Shown piece after piece: positions 35,000 to 46,516 of a stretch of DNA of 64,000 bases. The position numbers were made by a program, and so were the translations under genes. Within the stretch, counting starts at the first letter, position 1. Each line of letters begins with the position of its first letter. This DNA comes from Pyxicephalus adspersus. Its lineage: Eukaryota; Chordata; Amphibia; Anura; Pyxicephalidae. The stretch spans positions 28,151,490 to 28,215,489 of the forward strand of contig NC_092866.1 of assembly GCF_032062135.1 (NCBI RefSeq), written 5' to 3'. The notes under the pieces are model-generated. The model had not been told where the DNA came from and searched no databases. It saw only the letters and a program-made list of their open reading frames with translations.

Positions 35000-35850
35000 T
35001 GCAGTTTAAATTTGAAGGTTTTGCAAAATTATCTGTTATTTAGAAGGACCTGAAATTAGGTAAATACAACCTCAAATGAACAACAACACAAATTTAGGTG
35101 CAAAATTATTACTTGTATAGGAATTAAAAGTGGGTGAATATCAGCCAGTGCTGCCTATCAAATGTACTTGATTGGGTAAACATCAATAATTTTGACCACC
35201 TGCATAGAAGTAGAAGTATTGGCCGTTTGCTGGTTTGGAGCATTCAGGTGTGTATTAACACAATGACAAAGAGAAATATACCATATACCTGGGATCATTT
35301 TTAGGCTGTTTCCAGACAATTTAAAGTCCACCATTTTTCTATGGGAAGGATTATTCACATGTGGAAGACCGTTTCTAATCTTCCCAGGAGTAGGCATCTC
35401 CGTAAACACCCCTGTGGTCAGTGTAATTCCAAGAAAAATTGCAAAAAATCAAGAATATACATTTGCAACTGTATAAACCTCAGAATGTTTAATATTCATA
35501 GTTCACAAAGGTGCAATCTGAAAAACACCCAAACAAGAATGGTATGTTGTCAGGAGAAAGTCTCTTTTCTTGAAAAGGTATCGCATAGGGTTGCAAAATT
35601 GCATCTGAACAAACTACAAGAATTCTGGACAGATTAGATGAAAGTGGAGATATTTGGCCATAATCTATAGCTCTTTTTGCAAAGACTAAATACAGCATAA
35701 CAGCACAAACACACCCATACCAACAAAGAAGAGTGGGACAAAATCCTCCACAACAAAGTGAGTGACTGATAAAGTCATACAGTTTTTCACATATGGTTTC
35801 AGTGTTTTGTTAACAAGACACAAGGAATGTAATGTTTGTTATAAAGAAGT
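35000..35850 (+). mobile_element. Decayed Tc1/mariner transposon in the RELA intron
   Basis: A degenerate Tc1-like transposase can be followed in shifting frames: GTGTATTAACACAATG start region, IIHMWKTVSNLPRS (helix-turn-helix part), then VAKLHLNKLQEFWTD followed by a frame-shifted FGHN segment (the first catalytic Asp block WTDET is broken by a stop), and an EEW-like stretch near 35,735. Several stops and frameshifts are present, so it is not functional. Exact ends and inverted repeats were not resolved. Confidence 0.7.
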
Positions 35851-37036
35851 ATACACCTGAACTGGGATTTAAATAATTTTATAACCTGTCAAAGGTGTAG
35901 CAATGTAGATGTAGCAATGACGCTTCTACAATAACATGTTTTACCTGTCTAATTGCGTTGGGAATATGTGAAAAAGCGGAGTTGCACATGCCCTTTGCCA
36001 GTTTTGATTGCTGGAGAACTGTCACCCTTGCATGGCAAATCAAGAATGCCATCTTTAATGTCTTGATAAGTAAACCCTTAGAATTGCAAGAGGGTGTACT
36101 TTTTATCGTGTGTATCTTTGTATCACAGTGTTGCTTATTTTCAAAACAGTAATCATTGGCATACATTATGGTTTGGTCCTGTTTTCAAGTGACATTTGTA
36201 GTCTGCATGGTGATCTTACATTCCAGGCGAACGAAGTACGGATACTACTAAAACTCATCCCACTATTAAGGTTTGTATACATACTTACTCACTTTAATGG
36301 GTTTACAGGTCTCCGATAAAGCAAAATGTATTATTAGCTGAATTATTTGTAGTCTAGAAACTAGACTACAAGCTGAAAAGCTCCAGCAGTGTCTCTAAGA
36401 AGCCCTTAAGTTACAGGCCTATGCGGTATTCTAAGCTCAAACTTCTAAGTTTGCATTGAGGATTGCTTCCTCCTAGCTCTACCTCTGTTATTCAGTGGTT
36501 AAAAGATACCTTTGCATTAAATTGTTTAAACCAACATTCTGTCCTGGAAATGAGTAAAGGCCAACTATACAACCTTAGCCTGGAAGGCTTCAAAATTAAT
36601 TTCGAATTATTATTATATCTCGAACCACAAGGTGATATTTATGTTTTGTCAGCAACAGTTAGAATTCAAACACTGAGTTTTTAATGTAAAATTACCAAAA
36701 AAAAAAGTTGGAATTAAAGTGTCAAATTTTCAAAATATACATTTCAAACATTGTCCCCTATGTGCTAAACAGTCCTAAATGTTTTCTTTAAGAGTACAAA
36801 AACCTCTAATTATAGCTGAATACGTTTATATCTGGTGTTATATCTATTCCCATCTGTAAGTCACTTTTATATATGCCTTTACAGCAAAAGTTACCTGCTA
36901 AAGAAAACCTATAGAGAGAAATATGTAGGTTATCAGTTCTGATTTTCTGTAAATGCTAGTAGCCTAGATGTCTTCCTTTTATTTTTAAGTCCTGGATTTG
37001 GGACAAGTGAGATTGGAGTACAGTTGGGACTCCTGT

Positions 37037-37635
37037 TTAAAGCAGACCTAAGCTCTAACATTAGTCTTATTAGATATCTGTTCTCACCTTCTTGCACTGA
37101 AATGTCAGTCCCCTTAGTGGTGCTGGCTGTGTCAGCTTGCATTCATAATAAATAACTGAGCTTACACCCCCCCATCCTCCTGCACGAAACTTGTGACCAA
37201 TTAGTGCAATGGGAGTGGTTCTAAATCTTTGCTTTGTTTTCCTCCTATGAGCTTTTGCAGCCTCCTCTTCATTGCTGTGGCGAAGGCGGGCCCAGGGGGA
37301 GGGGAGGCTCTGTGCTCTCATTTGTTCGGCTCTGTGTGTTCCTTCTGCACATGCCCTAATCTCAGAAATGCGCAGAAGGGAAAGAGATGCTGATCTCATG
37401 CACGCGCAGCAAGATCGTTTTTTTTACAGCAGGCTATGTCATCTGATCTCGCACCTGTGCAGTGTGTTATCAGGTTATGGGCTAAAAGATGGAATAGAAG
37501 AATAAAGATGGTGGCGCCTGACGAAGAGGAGTTCCAGGGCAATGTGGGACTGGATCGTGGGAAGGACCAGCGCCATTGAGAGATCTGCAGGATTAAAGGT
37601 GTCATTTTTTGGTTTTCAGTTTAGTTCCGCTTTAT
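37037..37635 (+). repeat. SINE-like interspersed repeat, long copy in the RELA intron
   Basis: Starts TTAAAGCAGACCTAAGCTCT and ends GATCTGCAGGATTAAAGGTG ... AGTTTAGTTCCGCTTTA. The inner segments match the copies at 12.5 and 28.7 kb. Small open frames here are by-products of the repeat. Confidence 0.65.
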
Positions 37636-37740
37636 GGAGAAATAGAGGGTGAACCCCAGATTTTGATTAATTTCTTTAGGTAACCCCTGTGAGCAAACAA
37701 ATCTTGTATGATTGACCTCCTGGGTGGTTCATTTCTGTCC

Positions 37741-37889
37741 GGATTTATATGTCTAAAAGCAGTACATTGTTTTTCGTGAAAATTTATTTTACAGTATAAT
37801 ATATGTAAAAATATTATACTCATACTATTATATTAATCTTTAAAATAAATTTTCATGAAAGACAATACTGCTTTTAGACTTATAAATCC
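37741..37889. repeat. Long imperfect hairpin
   Basis: GGATTTATATGTCTAAAAGC is mirrored by GCTTTTAGACTTATAAATCC, and the pairing continues through CGTGAAAATTTATTTTA / TAAAATAAATTTTCATG. The arms are about 58 nt with an AT-rich loop. It probably belongs to a foldback element. Confidence 0.7.
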
Positions 37890-38061
37890 ACTGTATTGCA
37901 TTCAGTACAATTATTTTGTATTGAATGTGATACAAATAGATTTGAAATTCCTGCCCCCCCCCCCGACACAACGGCTGCACGTACCAATGTCACTGACCGG
38001 ACCGGGTAAGGCTCTATTTACTATTGTTTTACACTGCTTTAGCTACCCTTTCAGCAGCATC

Positions 38062-38082
38062 TTTTTTTTTTTTTTTTTTTTT
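38062..38082 (+). repeat. Poly-T tract in a RELA intron
   Basis: 21 consecutive T residues. Confidence 0.9.
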
Positions 38083-38979
38083 ACCTTTACATCTGGGTTA
38101 CCATTGGGGAGGTTAAGGAAACATTAACCAAGGCAATCCAGGAGAAACTGATAGGAGGTTTGGGAGAAATCCACTGAACCACCATAGTTTTTCTAGGCGA
38201 AAATAATTAATGTAAAAGGGTATGTTGTGGAGCGGTAAGATTTATTGTGTTAACAACTTTAAAACAGAAATATCTATTCTAAGTGACGCTGGGCAACCTA
38301 TTAGCTTATAGGGAAATTTTAAGGATACTCTCCCCAAACTGGCTCACAATGAGGGTAGTGCCAAAAAAAATGCCTTAAAGAGGCCTGAGTTTCCACATGT
38401 TTGGGGCAGAAGAAAATATTTCACTAGTCTGTTGGAGGGGAGGTATTCGGTATAGACGACGGAAGTTTAGTTATTTCTGTCACTAACAATGAAGTGTTCT
38501 TTACCTGGAGTCTTAGATATAGAGATAGAGATCTAAGATATAGCTACAAGTTATTATTAAAAGTAGAAAGTTCCTGCCACATCCTAAAGGAATGGTGTAT
38601 GTAATGGTGATTTAGCTTGGCAATTTGTAACGCTCACCTATGAGGTGCTTGTAATAGTAACCTTTAACAAACTGTAGGATTGAATAGCCCACTAAAAACT
38701 ACTTTTAACTGTGTAAATGCGACGAAGCAGTTCCTGCGAAATGTGTCAAATAGGTAATATAGACTGAACGTACACTGTAAACATGTTCTCATCATTGTAT
38801 TACTATTTTTAGAATAAATATATTTATGTTTTTAGATATGTTTTTGAGGTAATGAAAGATGTGGTGTAACATTTGTAGAATGTGCCTTTAAAAGTCCAAA
38901 ATGTGGGTTTATTGGGTCTTTTAGGTAATTTACAAATTTTACAGATGTGGCTCTAGACCTTTTTTGCTGGTTCCCTGTT

Positions 38980-39050
38980 CAGTGTTTTCCCCAGGCCCAT
39001 CACTCGAGTGCACCACCCTTATTTTTTTTTTCCAGTAGTCACTGGACTAT
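38980..39050. repeat. Diverged copy of the 32.6 kb MITE
   Basis: CAGTGTTTTCCCCAGGCCC and GTGCACCACCCTTA align with CAGGGTTCTCCCCAGGCCC and GCGCACCACCCGGCA of the element at 32,580. The right end was not found. Confidence 0.5.
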
Positions 39051-40270
39051 CATCAGATAATCTCAATATGCTAGGCTGGGCTTTGTGTAGAGAGAGCTGT
39101 CAGTAAGTGAAGGAAGCCCTATACCTCTGCTGGCAGAGTGATGAAGATTTATACTTAGTTTTTTTTCCACTCCCCATCTTCTGGGAGCAGAACTGATAAG
39201 CTCCCACCTCCCACTATAAGCTTGCTTTTACATGGAACTATCATCAAGCTGAGAAGAATCTTGGAGCTGCAGTGCAGATCAGTAACTATTTGCTGCCCAC
39301 AGGAGAGCCCTAGTGTACCAAAAAAAGGTTTATTTTACATAATATAGTTTTTTGGCTTTCTTCTCAGGCAGTAACATTGTTGCATGTTGCTATGGGAGGT
39401 TTGCTACCCCAGGCATCCCCTTACACTTTAATTGGAACTAATTGTCACTGCTATGGAAGCATTTTCAAGCTTGTTTCCAATACAGTTTCATTTAAATAAA
39501 TTAAAAAGTCACTTGTCGCCTGAAAAAGCTTAGCACTTACGGCCTGTTATCCCTCAGAGAGACACAGCTGTTTGATATGTAACGGAATCAAACCTACTTA
39601 AAAGGTTTTTCTGAGATAAAAACATGAGTGGTAGTTAATATACAGACCTTACAACGGCCAGGGTACTGTACATCAACTACCATTTAAACTCACATGCATC
39701 TTAAACCTATTCCATTTACTTGTGCTTATTTCCTCAGTCCTGTTTGGTGGTATTTTAAATCATAACTATAAAGTGAGAACACATAAGGACTTGTAGATTT
39801 ACTGTACATAGGCATAACAAACACACTGTTCACTGCACTTATACCCGTACCTGATAAATACCCAATTCCAAAGAGCGTGAAAAACCGGGTGTACAATGAT
39901 GTCATTGACAGAATGCCGTGATAGCTGTGTGTGTGTGAAATGCTGGATGTCATATTCTACAGCCTAACCATTCACTGTGTACAAACCTTCATATGCCCTA
40001 AATTTTGTTGTAACAATTTTTCTGGGAGCACAGGGTTTGCCTAAAGCTATAATTAACTTTTAATTTCATCTCCCCACCTTTTAAAACATTTCAAGATATG
40101 GAGATCCCATGTGAGAATTGAAACTTGGGTATGCTGTTTCAAAAGCAAGTGGGCCTAGGAGCCGGAAATTGAGAATGCAAATTTGGGATTCCCGGGCCAC
40201 ATACATAGAAAGGAGCATAAATTTATACCTACCAGTCACAACAAATTTTCTGGAACTGGAAGATGTACGA

Positions 40271-40740
40271 AACTAAAAATGTAGGTGCAAGTGGGGGACG
40301 CTTGTGGCTAACATCCCCTTAAAAATTGCATCATCAGCACATAGAAAAACTGCAAAATGTGCTGCCCTGTTGGACGTTACTGGTTGCTTCTAACGTCTAG
40401 GCCCCGATTTCTCTGAAGGGGGGTGGGGGGATGTGCAGGAAATAAAAATAAAAGGTATGAATTGGGGACACTCCTGGCTAACACCTTCTAAAATTTCATC
40501 ACTACAGCATCCTCAGAACACACAATAATCCTACCATCAAAACAAGCTGCCTTATTACACAAAACTGTCCACTTCTAATACTTGAACCTCAATTTCCTTG
40601 GGACGATGAGGTGTAGGAAACCAAAAATGTAGGTGCCAGTGGGGGACCCTTATGGGTAATTACTATGGCATCAGTGAAACATAAAAAAATCAAAACAAGC
40701 TGCCTTATTAGGGTATTAGCCAAAGTTGTCCCCTATTGAA
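40271..40740 (+). repeat. Tandem repeat, about 177-bp unit, 2.7 diverged copies
   Basis: AAAAATGTAGGTGCAAGTGG recurs as AAAAATGTAGGTGCCAGTGG one double-unit later, with a more diverged unit between. Shared phrases are GGGGAC..CTTGTGGCTAACA, TTGCATCATCA, AACAAGCTGCCTTATTA and GATGAGGTGTAGGAA. An inverted copy of the CCAAAAATGTAGG boundary follows at about 40,740. Confidence 0.6.
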
Positions 40741-41004
40741 CCTACATTTTTGGTTTTGTACACCTTGAAAATAGGGGAGTGGACTGGGTAGTGTAGGTAA
40801 AGTTTTGTGACAGCTAAGTATAAACTTGGTGGCCCCACCCCAATGCTCCTTGCTATGTAAGGGACTCTGGGGGTCCTCAATTTGGGGCTACCAGATGCAC
40901 TTACTTTTAAAACCGCAACCTCCAGGTTCATTTTACCCAAGTTTTGAAACTTGTGACCCCCGAATCTTGAAATTGTTTTGGTTGGGGGAGATGAAATTTG
41001 GGGA

Positions 41005-41110
41005 CTAGGGTCCCCTGTGCACCCTGAAAATTTTCATACAGTTTAGGCGATTTGAAGGTTTGAACACAATGAGTTGTTGGGCTGCAGCATTTCACAAACG
41101 CATACTATCA
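41005..41110 (+). repeat. Interspersed repeat (CCCTGTGTACCCTGAAAAT family), copy 3
   Basis: GGGTCCCCTGTGCACCCTGA and CATACAGTTTAGGCGATTTG align with copy 2. Confidence 0.5.
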
Positions 41111-41299
41111 CACTGTGGGATCGATGATGTCATTGTGAAAGCAATTAATACATTTTTTATGGGAGACCTTTTAACAGTTTTAAATATTCAGTCTTGTTGT
41201 AACATTTGAGTTTATTCAGGTTTTCAAGGTTTTAAAGAACAGTAAAACAATTATTTATTAGATTGTTGTGATTTGACACCATGTTTATTCATATTTTAG

Positions 41300-41448
41300 A
41301 TAAACAATTACCAAGGACCAGCCCGCATAAGGATATCTTTAGTAACTAAAGATAACCCCCATAAACCACACCCCCACGAATTGGTTGGTAAAGATTGCAA
41401 AGATGGCTATTATGAAGCTGACTTGTCACCAGATCGCAATATTCACAG
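41300..41448 (+). CDS. rela: RELA exon: middle of the DNA-binding RHD-N domain
   Basis: 149 nt, phase 0 start and phase 2 end, between ATTTTAG and AG|GTATCT. It encodes [15 protein letters not shown] followed by [35 protein letters not shown]. The [12 protein letters not shown] block is a hallmark of class II Rel proteins and the match to RELA is near-complete. It forms part of the immunoglobulin-like DNA-contacting RHD-N domain. Confidence 0.95.
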
Positions 41449-41824
41449 GTATCTAAATCCGTAAATATTTATGAGTTTAAAATATTATTTTTTTTTTTCA
41501 AATACACTTTGAGGTCTGTTTGTAAATGTTTTCAAACCATAGTTGTTCAGTACCAGTATTTGCACCAGTAGAATCCAGTTGGAAAAATATGTAAATCATG
41601 TGTAAAGAATAATAAATAGACTTTTTCTAATCTATCATTTATGAGACTAATAGTGGTTAGATTGACATAGTATTTCTAGTTTGATATGAGATAAAAAAAA
41701 TTTCTTCTGTTTTTGTATACTAACTTGATTTTCAGTTGTATTCTGCACGAGGGTTTTGTGGTTGTTATATTACTGCATAGTAAGCACCGTAAGCTGCCAG
41801 TAACTTGTATAACAATGTATTTTT

Positions 41825-42264
41825 AAGGCTACGTACACACATGCAATAATTGTTAAAAAATTAACGACTGATCAACGATTATTCACAAATATTTTGAACA
41901 ATTGTATAGTGCACAAATCTGTACATAATGTTACGATAAGATCGTTCAAAAATACTTGTTCATTAATATAATTGGTATATTGTACACATACTGAATGCGA
42001 TCGTTTGAACGATGCGGCAAGTGACGTGTACTGGAAAAAGTGTAATGCAGAACAATCCACCATCTCTAAATGAACGTACACACAATTGATTGCAAACAAT
42101 CGTCGCCCAATCAGATCTGCCGAGAAGGTCGTCAGTTTCCAACGACATTCCTGGTTTGTCGTTGTTAGCCTGTAGTTGTTCGCTTTATTTGTTAATGATT
42201 ATCGGACGATCAATCGTTAGTCGTTCGTTTCAGCGATAATTATTGCACGTGTGTACGTAGCCTT
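41825..42264. mobile_element. MITE with 27-bp terminal inverted repeats in a RELA intron
   Basis: AAGGCTACGTACACACATGC at the left; the right end in reverse is AAGGCTACGTACACACGTGC, both followed by AATAATT. It is 440 bp, internally rich in AACGAT/ATCGTT motifs, with no coding capacity. Confidence 0.75.
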
Positions 42265-42720
42265 ACACACACTTGCAGCAGATCATTTTGTGTGGACAAA
42301 GCAAGTTAGGACAGCCCAATATTCCTTTCTGAGCTGTAAACTTGATACTTGATGTACCTCATCCATGCTTTGATTTGTGACAGAACATTTCTCTGCAGTT
42401 TGCAGTTAAAGCATATTTAATGAGCCAAAAATGTATTATATATTACAACCTTGCATGTGGCGGCTGCATTACTCTTCCCTTTTAGGATTTCTTACCTTAA
42501 TTTTTACCTAATCCTGTCAGTAACACATTCCTTGCCTAAGGGTGATGGTGTTTACCCATTCAAGTTGTTAAAAAGTGTATCTTTAATGTACAGATGTGTC
42601 CCTGTCTTACATAGAGCTTACTATCCTTTAATGGTTTTGTAAAGCCTGAGATGCTTGACAAGTGACATGCACACATGTGTTTGTGTGTATAAATGTGTGT
42701 ATTTATTTATTTTTACTTAG

Positions 42721-42812
42721 TTTCCAGAATTTGGGCATTCAGTGTGTTAAAAAGAGAGAAGTTGAGGAAGCCATTGCCCAACGTGTGCGGACAAACAACA
42801 ATCCCTTCAATG
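42721..42812 (+). CDS. rela: RELA exon: [15 protein letters not shown] segment
   Basis: 92 nt between TTTTACTTAG and G|GTAAAT, completing Ser across the junction. It encodes [20 protein letters not shown] then [21 protein letters not shown] is shared by REL and RELA. TNNNPFN and the [10 protein letters not shown] series match RELA better than REL. Confidence 0.95.
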
Positions 42813-43742
42813 GTAAATCATATTGCTAATATCATAAAACTAAAAATATTGTGTGCGTGTCGCTAATCATAAAGCGTATGCAGACTTGGGCAAATATGTC
42901 AGTAAGTCTTATTTCGAAAAAACAAAAACAGAATTGTCTTTAAAATAAAAGTAAAAGTTATTTTCTTTTTTAACAAAACTCAAACTTTTGCTGTAGAGTT
43001 TTTATTCCCAAAAATATTTTTATAAATTACATGGGTGGTATTTGTAGCCCTCAGAACAATACGCCGTATTGTTCTCTGCACAGACTAAGGCACCACCTTC
43101 TAGACGCTGCAAAGGGATCACCTGCCAAAAAGATATGGATGTGACTTATCCAAAGAGGAAGAGGACGTTGTTCCAGAAACATCATGACTTTTTTTAATAT
43201 GCGTTTAAGTATTCAAGTCTGGCTTTTTTATGCTTTGTTTCAACAGTGGAGTGCTCCTGGGTTATTTTCAATTAGGCCCACTGTCCCTCATAAAGCAACC
43301 ATTAGTGTGCTTAGATACTATTGGACCTTGGACTTTTGACCTCCTTTGCAAGTTGTCCTTTTTGTTTAATGTCCTTGTGTCCTTTCTGGGGGTTAATTTC
43401 CCCCCTGTGGATTCGTACAGGAAGGCTGGCCATAATCTCTTTTCCTACTTGTCTTTCCTAAGTAAATAACACACATATACTCTTACCAAAAGAAATGTTT
43501 TAATAAATTCTTTTTTTCCATTAAGGCACAATTTATTGAAAACTGAAAACTCATTTTGTTGTCAGCAACACAAGCGATAGGCATAGGTGCCTAAAAAAAA
43601 AGACTGTCTAGTGCAAAAGTCATAGTACAGTGATTGGTGCAGAATATGGAGTGAAGATCTAAATGATTTAAATTCCTATTAATATATTAGTATTTGTGTA
43701 TCTGTGTATGCTCAAAGTTACAATATGTTATTTTATTTGCAG

Positions 43743-43874
43743 TACCCGTAGAAGATCTTAAGTCTGATTTTGACTTGAATACAGTATGCCTCTGCTTTCA
43801 AGTGTACATACGTGAACCAACTGGAGGCCTAATTCCTTTGTCGTTTGTGGTTTCTCATCCTATATATGACAACC
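43743..43874 (+). CDS. rela: RELA exon: end of RHD-N and linker
   Basis: 132 nt between TTTATTTGCAG and C|GTAAGC, phase 1 in and out. It encodes VPVEDLKSDFDLNTVCLCFQ, then VYIREPTGGLIPLSFVVSHP, IYDN. The CFQV and HPIYDNR motifs are typical of RELA. The arginine usually seen in VRLCFQ is Cys here (TGC, compatible with CpG decay of CGC), and the LPPVLPHP stretch reads LSFVVSHP. Confidence 0.93.
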
Positions 43875-44537
43875 GTAAGCTCCGTCCTATTTAAAAATGT
43901 ACATATTTAAGACCATGTCCTTATTGCAATATTTTAGGTACCTAAGAGGAGGAGCGTCAGGATAATGAAGGCAATAAGATGATTTGTGTGCTTGCTCCAG
44001 TGCAGTGATTTCAAATATTGAAGCCAGAAAAACAAGCCATCCTTGATTCCATACGTTACTCTATTCCTTAAGAAATATTCATCTGTTTTTGTCTTTATTA
44101 ACATCACTTGTTATAATTAGACAGAAACATGCTGCAGAGATACAGATGTGGAAGACCTGTGAAGGATCATGAAAGCATTGCAGATTCAATCTAACCCCAT
44201 TCCCTAGAAAGTTTGCATTTTGCATGGCAGCACAACACCCTATGATCGTAAGAGCTTTAGGAGGAAGGAATAATTTCATTTGTTTCTCTTAATATTATTA
44301 AACAGGATTTATATAGCGCCAACATAATACGCAGCGCTGTTTTGCTCTGTGTTGATTGTTAGATACCACTGATCCCACTCACTTGCTAGTATGTCAGCTT
44401 AGCTACAAATTTTAAGTAGGCCCTACATTTTTCTTTATATTCCATTAAGTACTAAGTGTCTCCCAGCTATAGTAAAACTTTTTTTTTTTTTAAGGGACAG
44501 ACACACTTTGATTCAAATAAATGATTGTGTCCCCTGA

Positions 44538-44750
<213 letters not shown>

Positions 44751-45084
44751 TAGTAATTATTCAATCATAATAACAGTAATAATTTTATGTGGGTTTTGTA
44801 TTATTTTTATGCGATCACAAGGTTTCTGATTTTAGTTTTTCTATAGCACGTCTTGCAATGAAGGTAATTTATTTCATGATTGTGGGTATAATTATCCAAA
44901 ATGTAATAGCAATTGTCTGTAACACAAATACAGAGATCATTAACTGTGATTTACATTGCTATCATGCCTAGAAACTGTATTAATCATCCAGTGAGTTTTT
45001 GTTTATATGTGTGGTTCCTTCATTATGAAAGAAATGAAGACATAATTAAGAAATAAAAACTTGGCCACTTTCTTCACGTATGAT

Positions 45085-45310
45085 GGTTGATTGGGCTATT
45101 GGCATGACATCAATAGACTTTTCAACAGTTTCTTTCTCAATGGTGTCTCTATCAATTCCTTGCAAAAAAGATTGAAGGCAATCCTACTGCATAATAACAA
45201 TTCCAAACCAAATGTACTAATTGCTCATTCTGTTAATTTTAAGGGGTCCTCTGACAACATGAAGATCTTGCTTGAAGCAATCCAGTTAAAAAATCCAGTT
45301 AACCACCCTT
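45085..45310 (+). pseudogene. Fragment of the same transposon-borne ORF (following part)
   Basis: HDINRLFNSFFLNGVSINSL then RLKAILLHNNNSKPNVLIAH and SVNFKGSSDNMKILLEAIQ resemble the DINGLxxxLG ... FIDSSKxSLKAxLLHNGNxxPSxPIxHSV part of the same uncharacterised family, which would follow directly after the portion at 13.8-14.2 kb. It lies in a RELA intron and is decayed. Confidence 0.5.
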
Positions 45311-46207
45311 TTACATAAAGTAAAAAATGTGGTGATAAATTCACCTTCAGAGTATCATGCATGTGAATGTTTGTTAGTTATTTAGATAACTCAGAAAGCA
45401 GAAAAAGTATTCAATAGGTGAATTCCCCAGCTGCCTGCAATCATCCCACGAAACACGATGGCAGATTAGAGAGGGACTGCTGGTGTCCTGCCCTCATCAC
45501 TGACCAGAATGTGTTAGCAAATGGCAGAATAAAGAATATTAAGAATAAAGGTTTTAAACAAGTCTCAAAGCAGTCACGCTAAAAGCTTGGGAGGCATGGT
45601 GGTGAGTGGTGTTGGTTAGCCATAATTTTTCTGCATACAATCTGTTTGATTCATATTAGAAACTGGACTGTACCACAAAAAATGGCACAATAGCTCAAAG
45701 ATGTGTCTAATATGTTGCCATACATTTAGATCATGCATGAATTGTTGTTAATGGGCCCTTAGAATCCTCACTTTTCATCTTTCACTTTGTGAAAACTGTA
45801 GAGTGCTACACTGTGTGTGGGTGTACACCACGCACAAACACCTACCTTTAAAACTAGTTATACTGCCACCAAAAGGAGGTATTGGACACTGACAGAAAAA
45901 CAAATGGAACCAGCTGGTCTATAACCTAAGGTGCATGTTCTAAGGTGCATGTTTGCTGCTGTCTTAGGAGTTTGAATGTGTTTTCGTCAGTTGTTCTAAA
46001 TACAATTCCCTTTCATTTATCTGTCCCATATTAAGCATATAACTGGTGTGAGGACTGCCATTCTCATAATCCAGCTGTTTAAGAATTTTGTGTCCTTGAG
46101 TGGACTGCAAAAAGTTTTTATAGCTAGTGTTCTCATTTTAGCGCTATTTATGTGTCTTTTAACAGGGTTCTTTTCTCTATAACCTTAACATGTTTTGTTA
46201 TTTTCAG

Positions 46208-46420
46208 AAGATATCGAAGTGGTGTTTGCATTAGGTAACTGGGAGGCACGGGGGTCATTTTCCCAAGCCGATGTGCACAGACAAGTGGCTATAGTTTTTA
46301 GAACGCCTGCATACCATGATCAACAAATACACGAGCCTGTAAAGGTCCAAATGCAGTTGAGACGACCATCTGATAAGGAGGTTAGCGAACCTATGGAGTT
46401 TCAGTATCTACCGGTTGATG
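46208..46420 (+). CDS. rela: RELA exon: dimerisation domain core
   Basis: 213 nt between TTATTTTCAG and GATG|GTATGT. It encodes [85 protein letters not shown] and MQLRRPSD are invariant family motifs. RRPS contains the serine equivalent to the PKA/MSK1-phosphorylated Ser276 of mammalian [13 protein letters not shown] distinguishes it from REL. Confidence 0.97.
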
Positions 46421-46516
46421 GTATGTTGACTTTTTAGTAGGTGTTCAGTTTTTTTTTTTTTGGTTTGTTGTTCTTGTTTTTTTGTTTTTTTTTAATTTAA
46501 TTAAATATCTCTACAG

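Larger units (their letters stand above)
34697..41299 (+). other. RELA intron interval in which the N-terminal RHD exon is not found
   Basis: All vertebrate RELA genes have an exon here encoding the conserved block with RFRYKCEG and SAGSIPGE. I looked for codon strings of those motifs through the interval and saw none. The upstream exon ends in phase 1 while the next starts in phase 0, so direct joining shifts the frame and reaches a stop in the next exon. An exon of length 3n+2 must therefore be missing. The interval holds a decayed Tc1-like element (about 35.0-35.85 kb), a SINE-like copy (37,037-37,635), a hairpin (37,741-37,889), a poly-T run, a MITE fragment near 39 kb and a roughly 177-bp tandem repeat (about 40.27-40.74 kb). 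Confidence 0.7.

Noticed and set aside
35341..35637. Cys/Lys-rich frame (HPCGQCNSKKNCKK) as a zinc-finger gene
   Set aside because: It is a frameshifted reading of the Tc1-like transposase remnant, shown by the following VAKLHLNKLQEFWTD segment.
37070..37605. Arg-rich frames on both strands near 37.3 kb
   Set aside because: They lie wholly within a SINE-like repeat shared with 12.5 and 28.7 kb.
38101..38160. GNPGET-like string near 38,130 as the missing RELA exon
   Set aside because: The residues before and after do not match the Rel recognition loop and there is no suitable acceptor and donor pair.
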